A stretch of DNA of 64,000 nt, from NCBI GenBank assembly GCA_003152315.1, contig PLZV01000062.1, forward strand, positions 134,940-198,939, read 5' to 3'. Both the position numbers and the translations under genes were made by a program. The DNA is from Verrucomicrobiota bacterium (lineage in GTDB: Bacteria; Verrucomicrobiota; Verrucomicrobiia; Palsa-1439). The notes beneath the pieces were generated by a model that was not told where the DNA came from, searched no databases, and saw only the letters and a list, made by a program, of their open reading frames with translations. Positions 26,167 through 33,408 of this stretch are shown here, piece by piece (position 1 is the stretch's first letter; each line of letters starts with the position of its first letter).

Positions 26167-26735
26167 GAGCACGTTGAACTCTCACCGAAGTCAAACGCCG
26201 TGAACACCTGCAATCGCACCGCGGGATCGCGCCACGCATCCATCGGCAGGCCCGCTTTCTCGCAAACCATCTCCAGGGTCTTCGTCGCGTCCCAATCCTG
26301 TTCCTGCGCAACTTTCGGCAGCAGCAACGCATGCCGCCAGCCTTTCTGCACGATGATCCCATGCCGCCGCACATCGAACCCCCCGGGCTCCGGCAACTCT
26401 TCCGGCTGGTCCAGGATCGAAATCTCAATCGTGATCTCGTCAAGCTCCGCGGGCGCGACCGGCGAGAATCGGGAATCTTCCAACGCCGACGCAACCGCCG
26501 CGTCCACTGCGTTCGTCCAGAGCGGCCGCTCGAAATCCATCTTCCCGATGCAGCCGCGCAACTCACCCTGCTTTTTCAGCGTCACGAACACGCCGCGTAG
26601 CGCGCGCAGCCCGTCGGTCACTTCAACCTCGGGGATTTCCTCGGGCCGCTCCCCGCGCACCGCGGCCTCGATTGTTGCGCGCACCCACTGCAGGAGTTTC
26701 TCCTGCTCGTCACGGCTGATCGGTGGATTGTCCAT
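26163..26735 (-). CDS. AMMECR1 domain protein (AmmeMemoRadiSam system protein A)
   Basis: Encodes 190 residues. The AMMECR1 signature LRGCIGKM is present at about residues 75-82, preceded by GVFVTLKKQGELRG. DEITIEISILDQPEEL and GFDVRRHGIIVQKGWRHALLLP follow in the usual order. In many bacteria the family is linked with a radical SAM protein and a MEMO-like protein; neither is adjacent here. The ATG at 26735 follows a TTGACG-17-TATTAT promoter. A GTG at 26819 overlapping the upstream stop is the alternative start. The biochemical role is unknown. Confidence 0.88.
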   Translation of the reverse strand: MDNPPISRDEQEKLLQWVRATIEAAVRGERPEEIPEVEVTDGLRALRGVFVTLKKQGELRGCIGKMDFERPLWTNAVDAAVASALEDSRFSPVAPAELDEITIEISILDQPEELPEPGGFDVRRHGIIVQKGWRHALLLPKVAQEQDWDATKTLEMVCEKAGLPMDAWRDPAVRLQVFTAFDFGESSTCS

Positions 26736-26768
26736 GTTGCCCCGTCGTCCCTCACCCGTCGCTCCATA

Positions 26769-26797
26769 ATAATACGACCGCGCCTGCAGCCCGTCAA
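26769..26797 (-). promoter_or_regulatory. Promoter TTGACG-17-TATTAT upstream of the AMMECR1 gene
   Basis: On the minus strand TTGACG occupies 26797-26792 and TATTAT 26774-26769, with ideal 17-base spacing. The leader to the ATG at 26735 would be about 27 bases. It suggests an internal promoter within the four-gene unit. Confidence 0.6.
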
Positions 26798-26815
26798 ATA
26801 CAGGCTTCGCGAGGA

Positions 26816-27304
26816 TCACATTAGGCCCTCAAATAATTTCTCCCCATCAGCCGTGGCCGGATCCGGCAGAAAATCCAGCGCCGCATCCTTCATCGCGGCG
26901 ACGTTCATCGGGACTTGTTTGCACATGGCGCGCGCATAAACCTTGCCGTGCTCATCGCGCAACTCCGCCTCTGATTCCCAGAGCCGGCCACGATTCGCCT
27001 TCAATCGCGCGACACAAACAAGTTTCTGCCCCACGGTGACTTTCTCAATAAAGCGCACGTTGAGTTCTGCCGCCAGGCAGAATTGTTTCTGTGTCGAGGC
27101 GGCCGCCCAAAACATCGCTTCATCGAGCACGGTCGAAAGAATCCCGCCGTGAACGATCCCGCGGAAACCCGCATGCTGCGCTTGCGGCGTGAAGTCGGCG
27201 TGCACTTCGTCCCCCTCGCGGTGGAAGCGGAGGTGAAGTCCATGCGGATTGTGCGCGCCGCAAACGAAACAGTCGCGCGTGTAGGGAAGTGGCACCTTGC
27301 TCAT
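26816..27304 (-). CDS. PaaI-family hotdog thioesterase
   Basis: Encodes 162 residues. The start at 27304 overlaps the stop of the membrane gene as ATGA. The N-terminus PYTRDCFVCGAHNPHGLHLRF is the 'CFVCG..N..GL' motif of this branch, followed by HGGILSTVLDEAMFWAA, the hotdog catalytic region with the acidic residue, and LNVRFIEKVTVGQKLVCVAR. Members hydrolyse acyl-CoA or acyl-carrier thioesters in the cytosol. The substrate cannot be told from sequence. Confidence 0.88.
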   Translation of the reverse strand: MSKVPLPYTRDCFVCGAHNPHGLHLRFHREGDEVHADFTPQAQHAGFRGIVHGGILSTVLDEAMFWAAASTQKQFCLAAELNVRFIEKVTVGQKLVCVARLKANRGRLWESEAELRDEHGKVYARAMCKQVPMNVAAMKDAALDFLPDPATADGEKLFEGLM

Positions 27305-27816
27305 TTCATGAAGACCCTCAGCAGCCGGCCGACCAGATAAATGAAAAACCACGCGGGCAACGCGAAGATCAGGATCGATTCCAGCGATGGCCAGTTCCAC
27401 GTCACCAACCCAACCTGCATCGGGTACAACGTGATCAAGAAATAGCCCGAAAACCGCGTGTGCCCCAGCACCTGGCACAGCGTCCGGTCCTTCTTGCGAA
27501 ACCCCAGGATGATCGTGAAGATGCCGAGCCCAACCGCGCCAGCCGCGACGATCCACGCGACCGCCGTGTGGTCCTTGGCGCCACCCAGGTAAGAGAAAAA
27601 CCCGAGATTCGAGAGATGCATCGCCCAGTTCACTCCCGCCCACAGCATGATGAACCCGTTGCCCACCGCATGCCCAAACGACACCTTGCTCCGATACAGT
27701 TCGCCCAGCACCAACGAAACGTACAACGGCACAATGCCCAGCCAAACCGCGCCGAAATCCCGAAACGGCGCCGCCAGCAAATTGAGAAGCCCAACCAAAT
27801 GTCCCTCCAATGGCAC
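27301..27816 (-). CDS. Small multi-pass membrane protein of unknown function
   Basis: Encodes 171 residues from a GTG at 27816 that has GGAGG eight bases upstream. The longer open frame upstream runs through repeat DNA and is not credible. There are five hydrophobic helices: LVGLLNLLAAPF, WLGIVPLYVSLVLGEL, FIMLWAGVNWAMHL, VAWIVAAGAVGLGIFTIIL and ILIFALPAWFFIYLVGRLL. I do not recognise a family. It is first in the unit with the thioesterase, AMMECR1 and anchored protein. Confidence 0.72.
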   Translation of the reverse strand: MPLEGHLVGLLNLLAAPFRDFGAVWLGIVPLYVSLVLGELYRSKVSFGHAVGNGFIMLWAGVNWAMHLSNLGFFSYLGGAKDHTAVAWIVAAGAVGLGIFTIILGFRKKDRTLCQVLGHTRFSGYFLITLYPMQVGLVTWNWPSLESILIFALPAWFFIYLVGRLLRVFMK

Positions 27817-27894
27817 GAACCGCACCTCCTTCCCCCGCTTTCTAGCACACGAATGAATTCGTCGGCAAGCAGCCTCTGCCCCCCGCTCCGCCGG

Positions 27895-27925
27895 TCTGTC
27901 ATGCTGAGGTTGTCGAAGCATCTCC
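27895..27925. repeat. Dispersed 'tgtcatgctgag' repeat copy
   Basis: TCTGTCATGCTGAGGTTGTC followed by GAAGCATCTCC belongs to the same loose family as the copies at 9900, 29305 and 36459/37403. Confidence 0.5.
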
Positions 27926-28167
27926 CACGTCACCAGCAACCCTTCTAACAACCGGCGTAACTCCACTATCCCAACTAGCCCACGTCTCATAGCGCCAGCG
28001 TCCGCATCTTCCGCCCCCAAACGCATCAATTCGCAGTTTCTCCTCTTTCTCCACACAAGCCATTCTAACTCAAAAGGATACATGCTGTTTTCGGAACGCT
28101 TGTGATTTGGCTTCGTTCTCATGAAATGAACCCACTTTTCCATGAAGACGCCCTAAAAATATCCCTC

Positions 28168-28199
28168 CGGTGGGTTCGTTTTCCAAAACGAACCCACCG
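28168..28199. repeat. Perfect 15-bp inverted repeat (GTGGGTTCGTTTT element)
   Basis: Arms of 15 bases (28168-28182 and 28185-28199) are exact reverse complements around CC. The core GTGGGTTCGTTT recurs at 28270-28283 and, shortened and inverted, at 28127-28134. It would form a very stable hairpin in single strand or RNA. Confidence 0.75.
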
Positions 28200-28328
28200 A
28201 AATCTTCCGCTCATTTCCGATGTAACAAACTTATTCATAGCATGTTACATTAAAGAATCCTTCCAAAAACGGTGGGTTCGTTTCGTAGAAACGTATATGG
28301 GGCCCGAGCTGCGCACAGCAGCGAGTCG

Positions 28329-28464
28329 CGCCGTAGCCTTGGCGAAGGCGGAAACTGCGCACAGCACCGAAGCTCGGCCTTCGTAGCGTCCCGCGAAGTA
28401 GGCTCGCGCCAACTTGTCGTGCCGTAGCGGTCTCGCGAAGGCGTATAGCTTTAGCGACGGCGGA
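28329..28464. repeat. Cluster of CCGTAGC...GGCGG repeats
   Basis: Copies at 28329-28352, 28421-28443 and 28444-28464 share the pattern (C)GCCGTAGC-YTT-RGCGAAGGCGGA and relate to the copy at 6125-6150. Confidence 0.6.
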
Positions 28465-28640
28465 TTGCCTTCTACCTTTCATGCCGGCCCCGACTATACC
28501 CGCTCCGCCGCACCGAGTCGAGCAGAATTATTATTTTACGATAGGCGGTTCGCGGAAGCTATTGCACCCCCGTAGATCTGAGTTGGTAGCATCAGGATCC
28601 CGCTTCGTGTCTCCTTCGTGCAATTCGTGGCTCTTCCACT

Positions 28641-28669
28641 TTGACGCCTCCCCTCTCTGCGGTTATACT
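28641..28669 (+). promoter_or_regulatory. Strong promoter TTGACG-17-TATACT abutting a GTG start
   Basis: -35 at 28641-28646 and -10 at 28664-28669. Only six bases separate the -10 from the GTG at 28676, so transcription should begin at the start codon. This is the clearest leaderless promoter in the window. Confidence 0.75.
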
Positions 28670-28675
28670 CAACGC

Positions 28676-29293
28676 GTGGTTTTGGAAGTCACCAAATACG
28701 GTCATCCCGTGTTGCGCGCGAAAGGCAAACGCATCGAACGCGTCACGCCGGAGATCCGTGAACTCGCTGCCAGCATGCTGGAGACCATGCACGCCGAGGA
28801 CGGGGTTGGCCTGGCCGCACAGCAGGTCGGCCATGCGCTGATGCTCACCGTCATCGATGTCTCCAGTTCCGAGCGGCCCTCGCAGTTGATTATCGACGGC
28901 GAATCTCTCGACATTGCCACGTCCATGCCGCTGGTGCTACTCAATCCCCGACTGAGCAAGCCCGAAGGCGAGCAGATCGCCTCGGAAGGTTGCCTCAGCA
29001 TCCCCGATGTCAACGCCGAGATCCGTCGCGCTGAAAAAGTGACCGTCCGCGCCACGGGCCTTGACGGCAAGGAATTGGTTTTCGATTGCACGGGTTTGCT
29101 CGCTCGCGCCGCGCAACACGAGGTCGATCATCTCAACGGTATCCTCTTCGTCGATCGCATGGACGCCGCAACGCGCGTCAGCCTCGCCGGCAAGTTAAAG
29201 AAAATGCAGAAAGAAACGCTGGCCAAGCTAGCCAAGACCCCAAAACCGCGGCGTACGCTTGCCCCGACGAAATCGGGGCTGGTGCGCTCGTGA
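28676..29293 (+). CDS. def: Peptide deformylase
   Basis: Encodes 205 residues from a GTG placed directly after a strong promoter. All three motifs are intact: GVGLAAQQ at 43-50, EGCLS with metal ligand Cys106, and QHEVDH with His148 and His152. The enzyme removes the N-formyl group from new proteins using Fe2+ or Zn2+. The region between motifs 1 and 2 has a small insertion, and a basic C-terminal tail (KKMQKETLAKLAKTPKPRRT) extends past the core. It is followed by a DUF1189 gene 42 bases later. Confidence 0.95.
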   Translation: MVLEVTKYGHPVLRAKGKRIERVTPEIRELAASMLETMHAEDGVGLAAQQVGHALMLTVIDVSSSERPSQLIIDGESLDIATSMPLVLLNPRLSKPEGEQIASEGCLSIPDVNAEIRRAEKVTVRATGLDGKELVFDCTGLLARAAQHEVDHLNGILFVDRMDAATRVSLAGKLKKMQKETLAKLAKTPKPRRTLAPTKSGLVRS

Positions 29294-29304
29294 GCCGTTC
29301 GAGG

Positions 29305-29325
29305 CCGTCATCCTGAACGAAGTCC
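29305..29325. repeat. Partial 'gtcatcctgaacgaag' repeat
   Basis: GTCATCCTGAACGAAGTCC lies between the deformylase stop and the DUF1189 start. It is a short member of the repeat family also seen at 9900 and 36459. Confidence 0.4.
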
Positions 29326-29335
29326 AGCTTTACCC

Positions 29336-30154
29336 ATGAACTTCCTGCGCTCTGTCATCGTGTTGTGCAGCGGCTTCGCCACCTATCGCCCGTACCGCGA
29401 CCTGGCGGTCACCACCTCCTTGAAACACCTGCTCAAGCTGATCACCCTCCTGGCACTGGTGCTGACCATCAGCGCCATCCCCGCCGCGCGGGACGGAATG
29501 GATTGGTTCGCGCACCACTTTGATCAGGGCCGTCCCGATTTCTCCCTTCACGACGGCAAGATCGTGACCCAGGCCCAACAGCCCGCTTCGTGGGGCAACG
29601 ACAAGCTGCGCTTCATCCTCGATACCACGGGCACGAACACCACCCCCGACTCCAACGCCATGTACGGCGTGCTCTTCACGGCCGATAGCTTTCTCTACTG
29701 GATGACCTTCACCAACGGGCCCACGCCCGTCGTCAGCACCCGACTGCAAAGCCTGAGCGGATTTCCCGACGGCGCGGTCAACGGCGAGTATTTCCACAAT
29801 CTGTCACGGGCATTGCTGTGGCTGTTGGTGCCGCTGGGCTGGTTGCTGATCGTGCTGCTGGGGATGCTCAGTTGCCTGCTGCAGGCGTACATGTTCTCGA
29901 TGGTGGCCTCGTTCATGGAACGTTCGATGCCGTCGCCGCTGCAATTGCCGCAGTTGCTCAACATCGCCATCCACGCCTGCACGCCCGCCGCCATCGTCGT
30001 GACCGTCTACACCGCCATGCGGCTCCACAACCTCAACCTCTGGCTGGTGTACCTGATCGTCTACGGAATCTTCCTGATCGGCGCCACCAGCGCCTGCCGT
30101 GATCCCGCGGAAAGAAAAAAAGAGCCCGACGTCGATCCGTTCCAGCAATTGTAG
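29336..30154 (+). CDS. DUF1189 family membrane protein
   Basis: Encodes 272 residues. A first transmembrane helix lies at residues 33-50 (LLKLITLLALVLTISAIP). An extracytoplasmic loop with PDFSLHDGKIVTQ and LRFILDTTG follows; both are typical of DUF1189. Then come three or four more helices (LLWLLVPLGWLLIVLLGMLS, YMFSMVAS and LWLVYLIVYGIFLIGA). The family is found mainly in Firmicutes and some PVC bacteria and its function is unknown. It probably shares the deformylase transcript. Confidence 0.8.
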   Translation: MNFLRSVIVLCSGFATYRPYRDLAVTTSLKHLLKLITLLALVLTISAIPAARDGMDWFAHHFDQGRPDFSLHDGKIVTQAQQPASWGNDKLRFILDTTGTNTTPDSNAMYGVLFTADSFLYWMTFTNGPTPVVSTRLQSLSGFPDGAVNGEYFHNLSRALLWLLVPLGWLLIVLLGMLSCLLQAYMFSMVASFMERSMPSPLQLPQLLNIAIHACTPAAIVVTVYTAMRLHNLNLWLVYLIVYGIFLIGATSACRDPAERKKEPDVDPFQQL

Positions 30155-30175
30155 CCACGCGTCTGGGAAGCGCCG

Positions 30176-30553
30176 CTACACCGAAAAACTCTCGCCACAC
30201 GAACACGTCGCCGTTGCATTGGGATTGTGGATCTTGAACCCCCCGCCAATCATCTTGTCCTGAAAATCGATCTCCGACGCGCTCACGTACAACGCGCTCT
30301 TCACATCCACCAGCACCCGCACGCCCGCCGACTCGACGAGAATGTCCTTCGGCGTCGGCGGATTCTTGTCGAAATCCATTTTGTACTCCAACCCCGCGCA
30401 CCCGCCGCCCACGATCTTCACGCGCAACGCCCCATTCGCAACCCCGTCCCGCTGCATCAACTGCGCAACCTTCCGCCCCGCCGATTCCGTCAGCTTAATC
30501 AGCTTCTCCGAACCAATGCGCGGTGCGGCTTGTATTGGTGCTTCCGTACTCAT
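30176..30553 (-). CDS. IscA/ErpA-type iron-sulfur cluster carrier
   Basis: Encodes 125 residues. The three conserved cysteines are present: VGGGCAGLEY and CSCGESF at the C-terminus. Between them lie ILVESAGVRVLVDVKSALYV and IDFQDKMIGGGFKIHNPNA, which match the A-type carrier fold. These proteins carry or insert Fe-S clusters into apoproteins. This window alone encodes many clients (complex I, the fused ETF-QO, RlmD). No other Fe-S assembly genes are adjacent. A leaderless-type promoter precedes it. Confidence 0.92.
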   Translation of the reverse strand: MSTEAPIQAAPRIGSEKLIKLTESAGRKVAQLMQRDGVANGALRVKIVGGGCAGLEYKMDFDKNPPTPKDILVESAGVRVLVDVKSALYVSASEIDFQDKMIGGGFKIHNPNATATCSCGESFSV

Positions 30554-30560
30554 TGCCGTT

Positions 30561-30589
30561 ACTCTACCCCAGTTCCCGCCCCAAGTGAA
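30561..30589 (-). promoter_or_regulatory. Promoter TTCACT-17-TAGAGT abutting the IscA start
   Basis: On the minus strand TTCACT is at 30589-30584 and TAGAGT at 30566-30561, seven bases from the ATG. Confidence 0.55.
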
Positions 30590-30753
30590 GCCTGCTTCTC
30601 ACGGTCACCTTTTCTAAATTTGTCACCCCTGAGTCACGTCGTGCGACCGGATCCCGCAGAATTGCGGGACTTGTCGAAGGATCTCTGTCGTTTCCGGTTG
30701 TGCAAGGGTCTGGAATTCTTCACCTGTATTACGACTGATCAAACCTCAAACCC

Positions 30754-31557
30754 TCAAGCCAATATTTTATCGAACTTCACGCCGAACGCCTCACTCAAAT
30801 ATGAAACGGTTTCTGGCTGTCGATCCAAGGATGCTCGAATATGCGTGGTGGTATAGATGCCCGCCTTCCATTTCATTTTTGCCTTCTCTGCCGGGACCTC
30901 CTTAATCCATTCCACCTTCGCCACGTATTCGGACTTTTCCGCCGATTCGCAATTCAGAGACATATTCGGGCACAAAGCAACGAGTGGCTTGCTATTGATC
31001 ACAACCTGATTGATTCTTAGTGCTGACTCCTTGATTCGGCCAATCCCAACAAATCCATGCCCTTTCAAATATGCTGCGAACACGTCACCGGTATGAAAGC
31101 CGAGAATGGCATTTCGCCATCGCACACCCTGCCCCGCAGAAATGAATTTATACTTGCGATAATCTTCCCATTTCCTGTATGGACGTTCGCCCACGTTGAA
31201 ATAGTAGAGACGATTTTGGAAATCGAAACCTGGTAATTCTCGATGAAGTGTATCACGTGGCCTAAACTTCTCCTGGAAATGACCTGCGACCTGATTGGTT
31301 GTAAATTTCCCGAGCTTCCACAGAAGCGTCGCTTCAATCAAGTACGCCTGTTCTTCTTCCAAGCCACGGGCGATGACGCGAATGATTGGCTTTTCCCCCG
31401 CTTTGCGAATCGCAGCAATTCGCTTTGCTTTGGACGAATTGCCAGCAGCATCTATATGCACGTCCTTTCGGCTACCGCACCCCTTGCCATAGTAGAACTC
31501 CTCGAGATTTCGAGGATCAATATAAACATAGACGTAGTAGTCTGCCCCTTGAATCAT
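30754..31557 (-). CDS. GIY-YIG nuclease domain protein with EVE/YTH-like C-terminal region
   Basis: Encodes 267 residues with GGGGAG before the ATG, which lies one base past the fumC stop. The N-terminal 90 residues have YYVYVYIDPRNLEEFYYGKG, a LEM-3-type GIY-YIG variant (YVYxYxDP...YYGKG), and YLIEATLLWKLG, which supplies the family's metal-binding Glu. The middle region (FHTGDVFAAYLKGHGFVGIG) resembles EVE/PUA-type modified-base-binding domains. Low GC and position suggest acquisition. It may be a restriction-like or repair nuclease; the role is inferred only. Confidence 0.75.
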   Translation of the reverse strand: MIQGADYYVYVYIDPRNLEEFYYGKGCGSRKDVHIDAAGNSSKAKRIAAIRKAGEKPIIRVIARGLEEEQAYLIEATLLWKLGKFTTNQVAGHFQEKFRPRDTLHRELPGFDFQNRLYYFNVGERPYRKWEDYRKYKFISAGQGVRWRNAILGFHTGDVFAAYLKGHGFVGIGRIKESALRINQVVINSKPLVALCPNMSLNCESAEKSEYVAKVEWIKEVPAEKAKMKWKAGIYTTTHIRASLDRQPETVSYLSEAFGVKFDKILA

Positions 31558-31558
31558 C

Positions 31559-32968
31559 TTACTCCCCGCCCTTCCCTCGTATCCCCGGCTCGGTCAACGC
31601 GTGCAGATTAAAAATCTTGTTCAATTGTTGCTCGCTCAATCCCGACACTTCCCGCGCCACTTCGCGGACGGTCTTGCCTTCTTTGTAGGCTTTCTTGGCA
31701 ATTTCGGCGGCTTTGTCGTAGCCGATGACGGGCGCAAGCGGTGTGCACATCGCAAGGCTCTGCTCGACCAGCGATTCGCAGCGTTCGCGGTCGGCTTCGA
31801 TGCCTTTGACACAGGCATCGGCGAAATTGCGCGACGCGGTCGCCAGCAGGTGCACGCTCTCCAGCATTTGCGCGGCAATCAGCGGCATGGCGACGTTCAA
31901 TTCAAAGAAGCTCTGTAGTCCGCCCAGTGTAACGGCGAGATCCGCGCCGATCACCCACAGGCAAACCTGTATCAGGCTCTCAGCGATGACGGGGTTCACT
32001 TTGCCGGGCATGATCGAACTGCCGGGTTGCACGGGCGGGATCCGCAACTCACCGATGCCGCAGCGCGGGCCGCTGCCCAGCAACCGAAAGTCATTCGCGA
32101 TTTTCGCCAGGCTAACCGCGATGGTCTTCAATTGCCCGCTCGCCTCAACGCAGGCATCGCGCGCCGCCGCCGCCTCGAAGTGGTTACTCTCTTCGTGGAG
32201 TGGGACGCCCAACTCCTTGGAAAGTGTGGCAATCGTTCGCCTGGCGAATTCAGGATGAGCGTTCAGCCCGGTGCCCACTGCCGTGCCGCCCAAGGGGAGC
32301 ACGTCGAGCGTCTCAATGGCTCCCTCGGCGCGACCCTGCGCGTACTTGATCTGTGTCGCATAACCCGAAAACTCCTGACCGAGACGAATCGGCGTGGCAT
32401 CCTGCAAATGCGTGCGCCCGATTTTCATCACACCGTCGAAGTCGCGCGCCTTCTGCGCAAGCGTGGCCTCCAGATGCTGGAGCGACGGCAGCAACTCCTC
32501 ACGAATCGCCCCGATGACGCTAATGTGAATCGCCGTCGGAAAGACATCGTTGCTGGACTGGCAAAGATTGACGTGGTCGTTCGGGTGCACGGGCGATTTA
32601 TCGCCGCGTTTGCCGCCGAGAATCTCGTTGGCCCGGCTCGCAATCACTTCGTTCGTGTTCATGTTCGTCGAAGTGCCGGAGCCGGTCTGGAAAATATCCA
32701 CGGGAAACTGCGCGTCGAGTTTGCCCTCCACAACTTCCGTCGCCGCCTGCACGATGGCGTCCGAGACTTTCTTGTCAATGAGGCCGAGTTCGAGGTTGGT
32801 CTTCGCGGCGGCGCGTTTGATGCGGCCCATCGCATGGATAAAGCGCGGCGGCAACGGCCAGCCGCTGATCGGGAAATTCGTCACCGCCCGCTGCGTCTGC
32901 ACGCCGTAGTAAGCGTCCGCTGGAACTTCCAGCGGTCCCATGGAATCTTTTTCAATGCGTGTTGCCAT
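31559..32968 (-). CDS. fumC: Class II fumarate hydratase
   Basis: Encodes 469 residues, the normal FumC length. GAGGAG lies before the ATG. Seen motifs: SGTSTNMNTNEVI, HPNDHVNLCQSSNDVFPTA, the catalytic-site GRTHLQDATPI and the superfamily signature GSSIMPGKVNP. It interconverts fumarate and malate in the TCA cycle without an Fe-S cluster. Class II aspartase-like relatives are less likely because of the HPNDHVN and SGTSTN details. The VOC gene lies just upstream on the same strand, and the nuclease gene follows immediately. Confidence 0.95.
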   Translation of the reverse strand: MATRIEKDSMGPLEVPADAYYGVQTQRAVTNFPISGWPLPPRFIHAMGRIKRAAAKTNLELGLIDKKVSDAIVQAATEVVEGKLDAQFPVDIFQTGSGTSTNMNTNEVIASRANEILGGKRGDKSPVHPNDHVNLCQSSNDVFPTAIHISVIGAIREELLPSLQHLEATLAQKARDFDGVMKIGRTHLQDATPIRLGQEFSGYATQIKYAQGRAEGAIETLDVLPLGGTAVGTGLNAHPEFARRTIATLSKELGVPLHEESNHFEAAAARDACVEASGQLKTIAVSLAKIANDFRLLGSGPRCGIGELRIPPVQPGSSIMPGKVNPVIAESLIQVCLWVIGADLAVTLGGLQSFFELNVAMPLIAAQMLESVHLLATASRNFADACVKGIEADRERCESLVEQSLAMCTPLAPVIGYDKAAEIAKKAYKEGKTVREVAREVSGLSEQQLNKIFNLHALTEPGIRGKGGE

Positions 32969-32989
32969 AAACTCCTCAACTCTCCACGG

Positions 32990-33373
32990 TCATGTTTTCG
33001 TTACTTTTTCGTAAAGCCGAACGCAGTTGCCTTCGGGGTCTTCGAACTCGGCGAGGTGGAAACCGTATTCCAGCCGCGGGCCATAGTGAAACGTCGCGCC
33101 GAGATCGGTCAGCTTCTTGATGAAATGCTCTATGTCATTGACGTCGACGCTGAACTTGACAGTGTTCTTCTGGCGGTTGGTGCCCTCGAAATGCGCCGCG
33201 TCGGCCTGGTGCAACGCGAGATGCGAGCCGTCCCCCAACGCGTATTCCACCCACCACTTCGCATCGACCAACGGCTTGGCGAGATCAAACGCCTGTTCAT
33301 AAAAGGAGCGCAGTTTCGCCAGTTCCTGCGCGTAAAGGAACACGACGTTAATTCGATTGACCTTCGGGTGCAT
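32990..33373 (-). CDS. VOC (glyoxalase/bleomycin resistance) superfamily protein
   Basis: Encodes 127 residues in two beta-alpha-beta-beta-beta halves: VNRINVVFLYAQELAKLRSF YEQ then FSVDVNDIEHFIKKLTDLGA, ending GFHLAEFEDPEGNCVRLYE. The Glu near the end and a His in the first half could be metal ligands. The superfamily includes lyases, dioxygenases and antibiotic-binding proteins; no specific activity can be assigned. It lies between nuoN (end 33383) and fumC, with its own leaderless-type promoter overlapping the nuoN 3' end. Confidence 0.85.
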   Translation of the reverse strand: MHPKVNRINVVFLYAQELAKLRSFYEQAFDLAKPLVDAKWWVEYALGDGSHLALHQADAAHFEGTNRQKNTVKFSVDVNDIEHFIKKLTDLGATFHYGPRLEYGFHLAEFEDPEGNCVRLYEKVTKT

Positions 33374-33379
33374 GGGCCG

Positions 33380-33408
33380 ATGTTAATGCAAGCCAAAGAC
33401 CTTTGCAG
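33380..33408 (-). promoter_or_regulatory. Candidate promoter CTGCAA-17-TAACAT within the nuoN 3' end
   Basis: On the minus strand CTGCAA is at 33408-33403 and TAACAT at 33385-33380, six bases before the VOC start. Confidence 0.45.

Larger units (their letters stand above)
27817..28640. other. Repeat-rich intergenic region without a credible gene
   Basis: Over 800 bases hold no gene I can support. From left to right: a 'tgtcatgctgag' repeat at 27895-27925; an AT-rich stretch to 28100; GTGGGTTCGTTT-type repeats at 28127, 28168-28199 and 28270-28283; a GC-rich part with a direct repeat CTGCGCACAGCA (28309, 28355); three to four copies of the CCGTAGC...GGCGG repeat at 28329-28464; and 'cttcgtg' repeats near 28604-28635. 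Open frames across it mainly translate these repeats. Confidence 0.6.

Noticed and set aside
26816..27745. 309-codon reading of the thioesterase gene
   Set aside because: The first 147 codons are antisense-like noise over the membrane gene; the true start overlaps its stop as ATGA.
27817..28143. N-terminal extension of the membrane protein to 28143
   Set aside because: It translates repeat DNA; a GTG at 27816 with GGAGG is a far better start.
28102..28386. 94-codon frame in the repeat-rich gap
   Set aside because: It mostly translates GTGGGTTCGTTT and CCGTAGC repeats.
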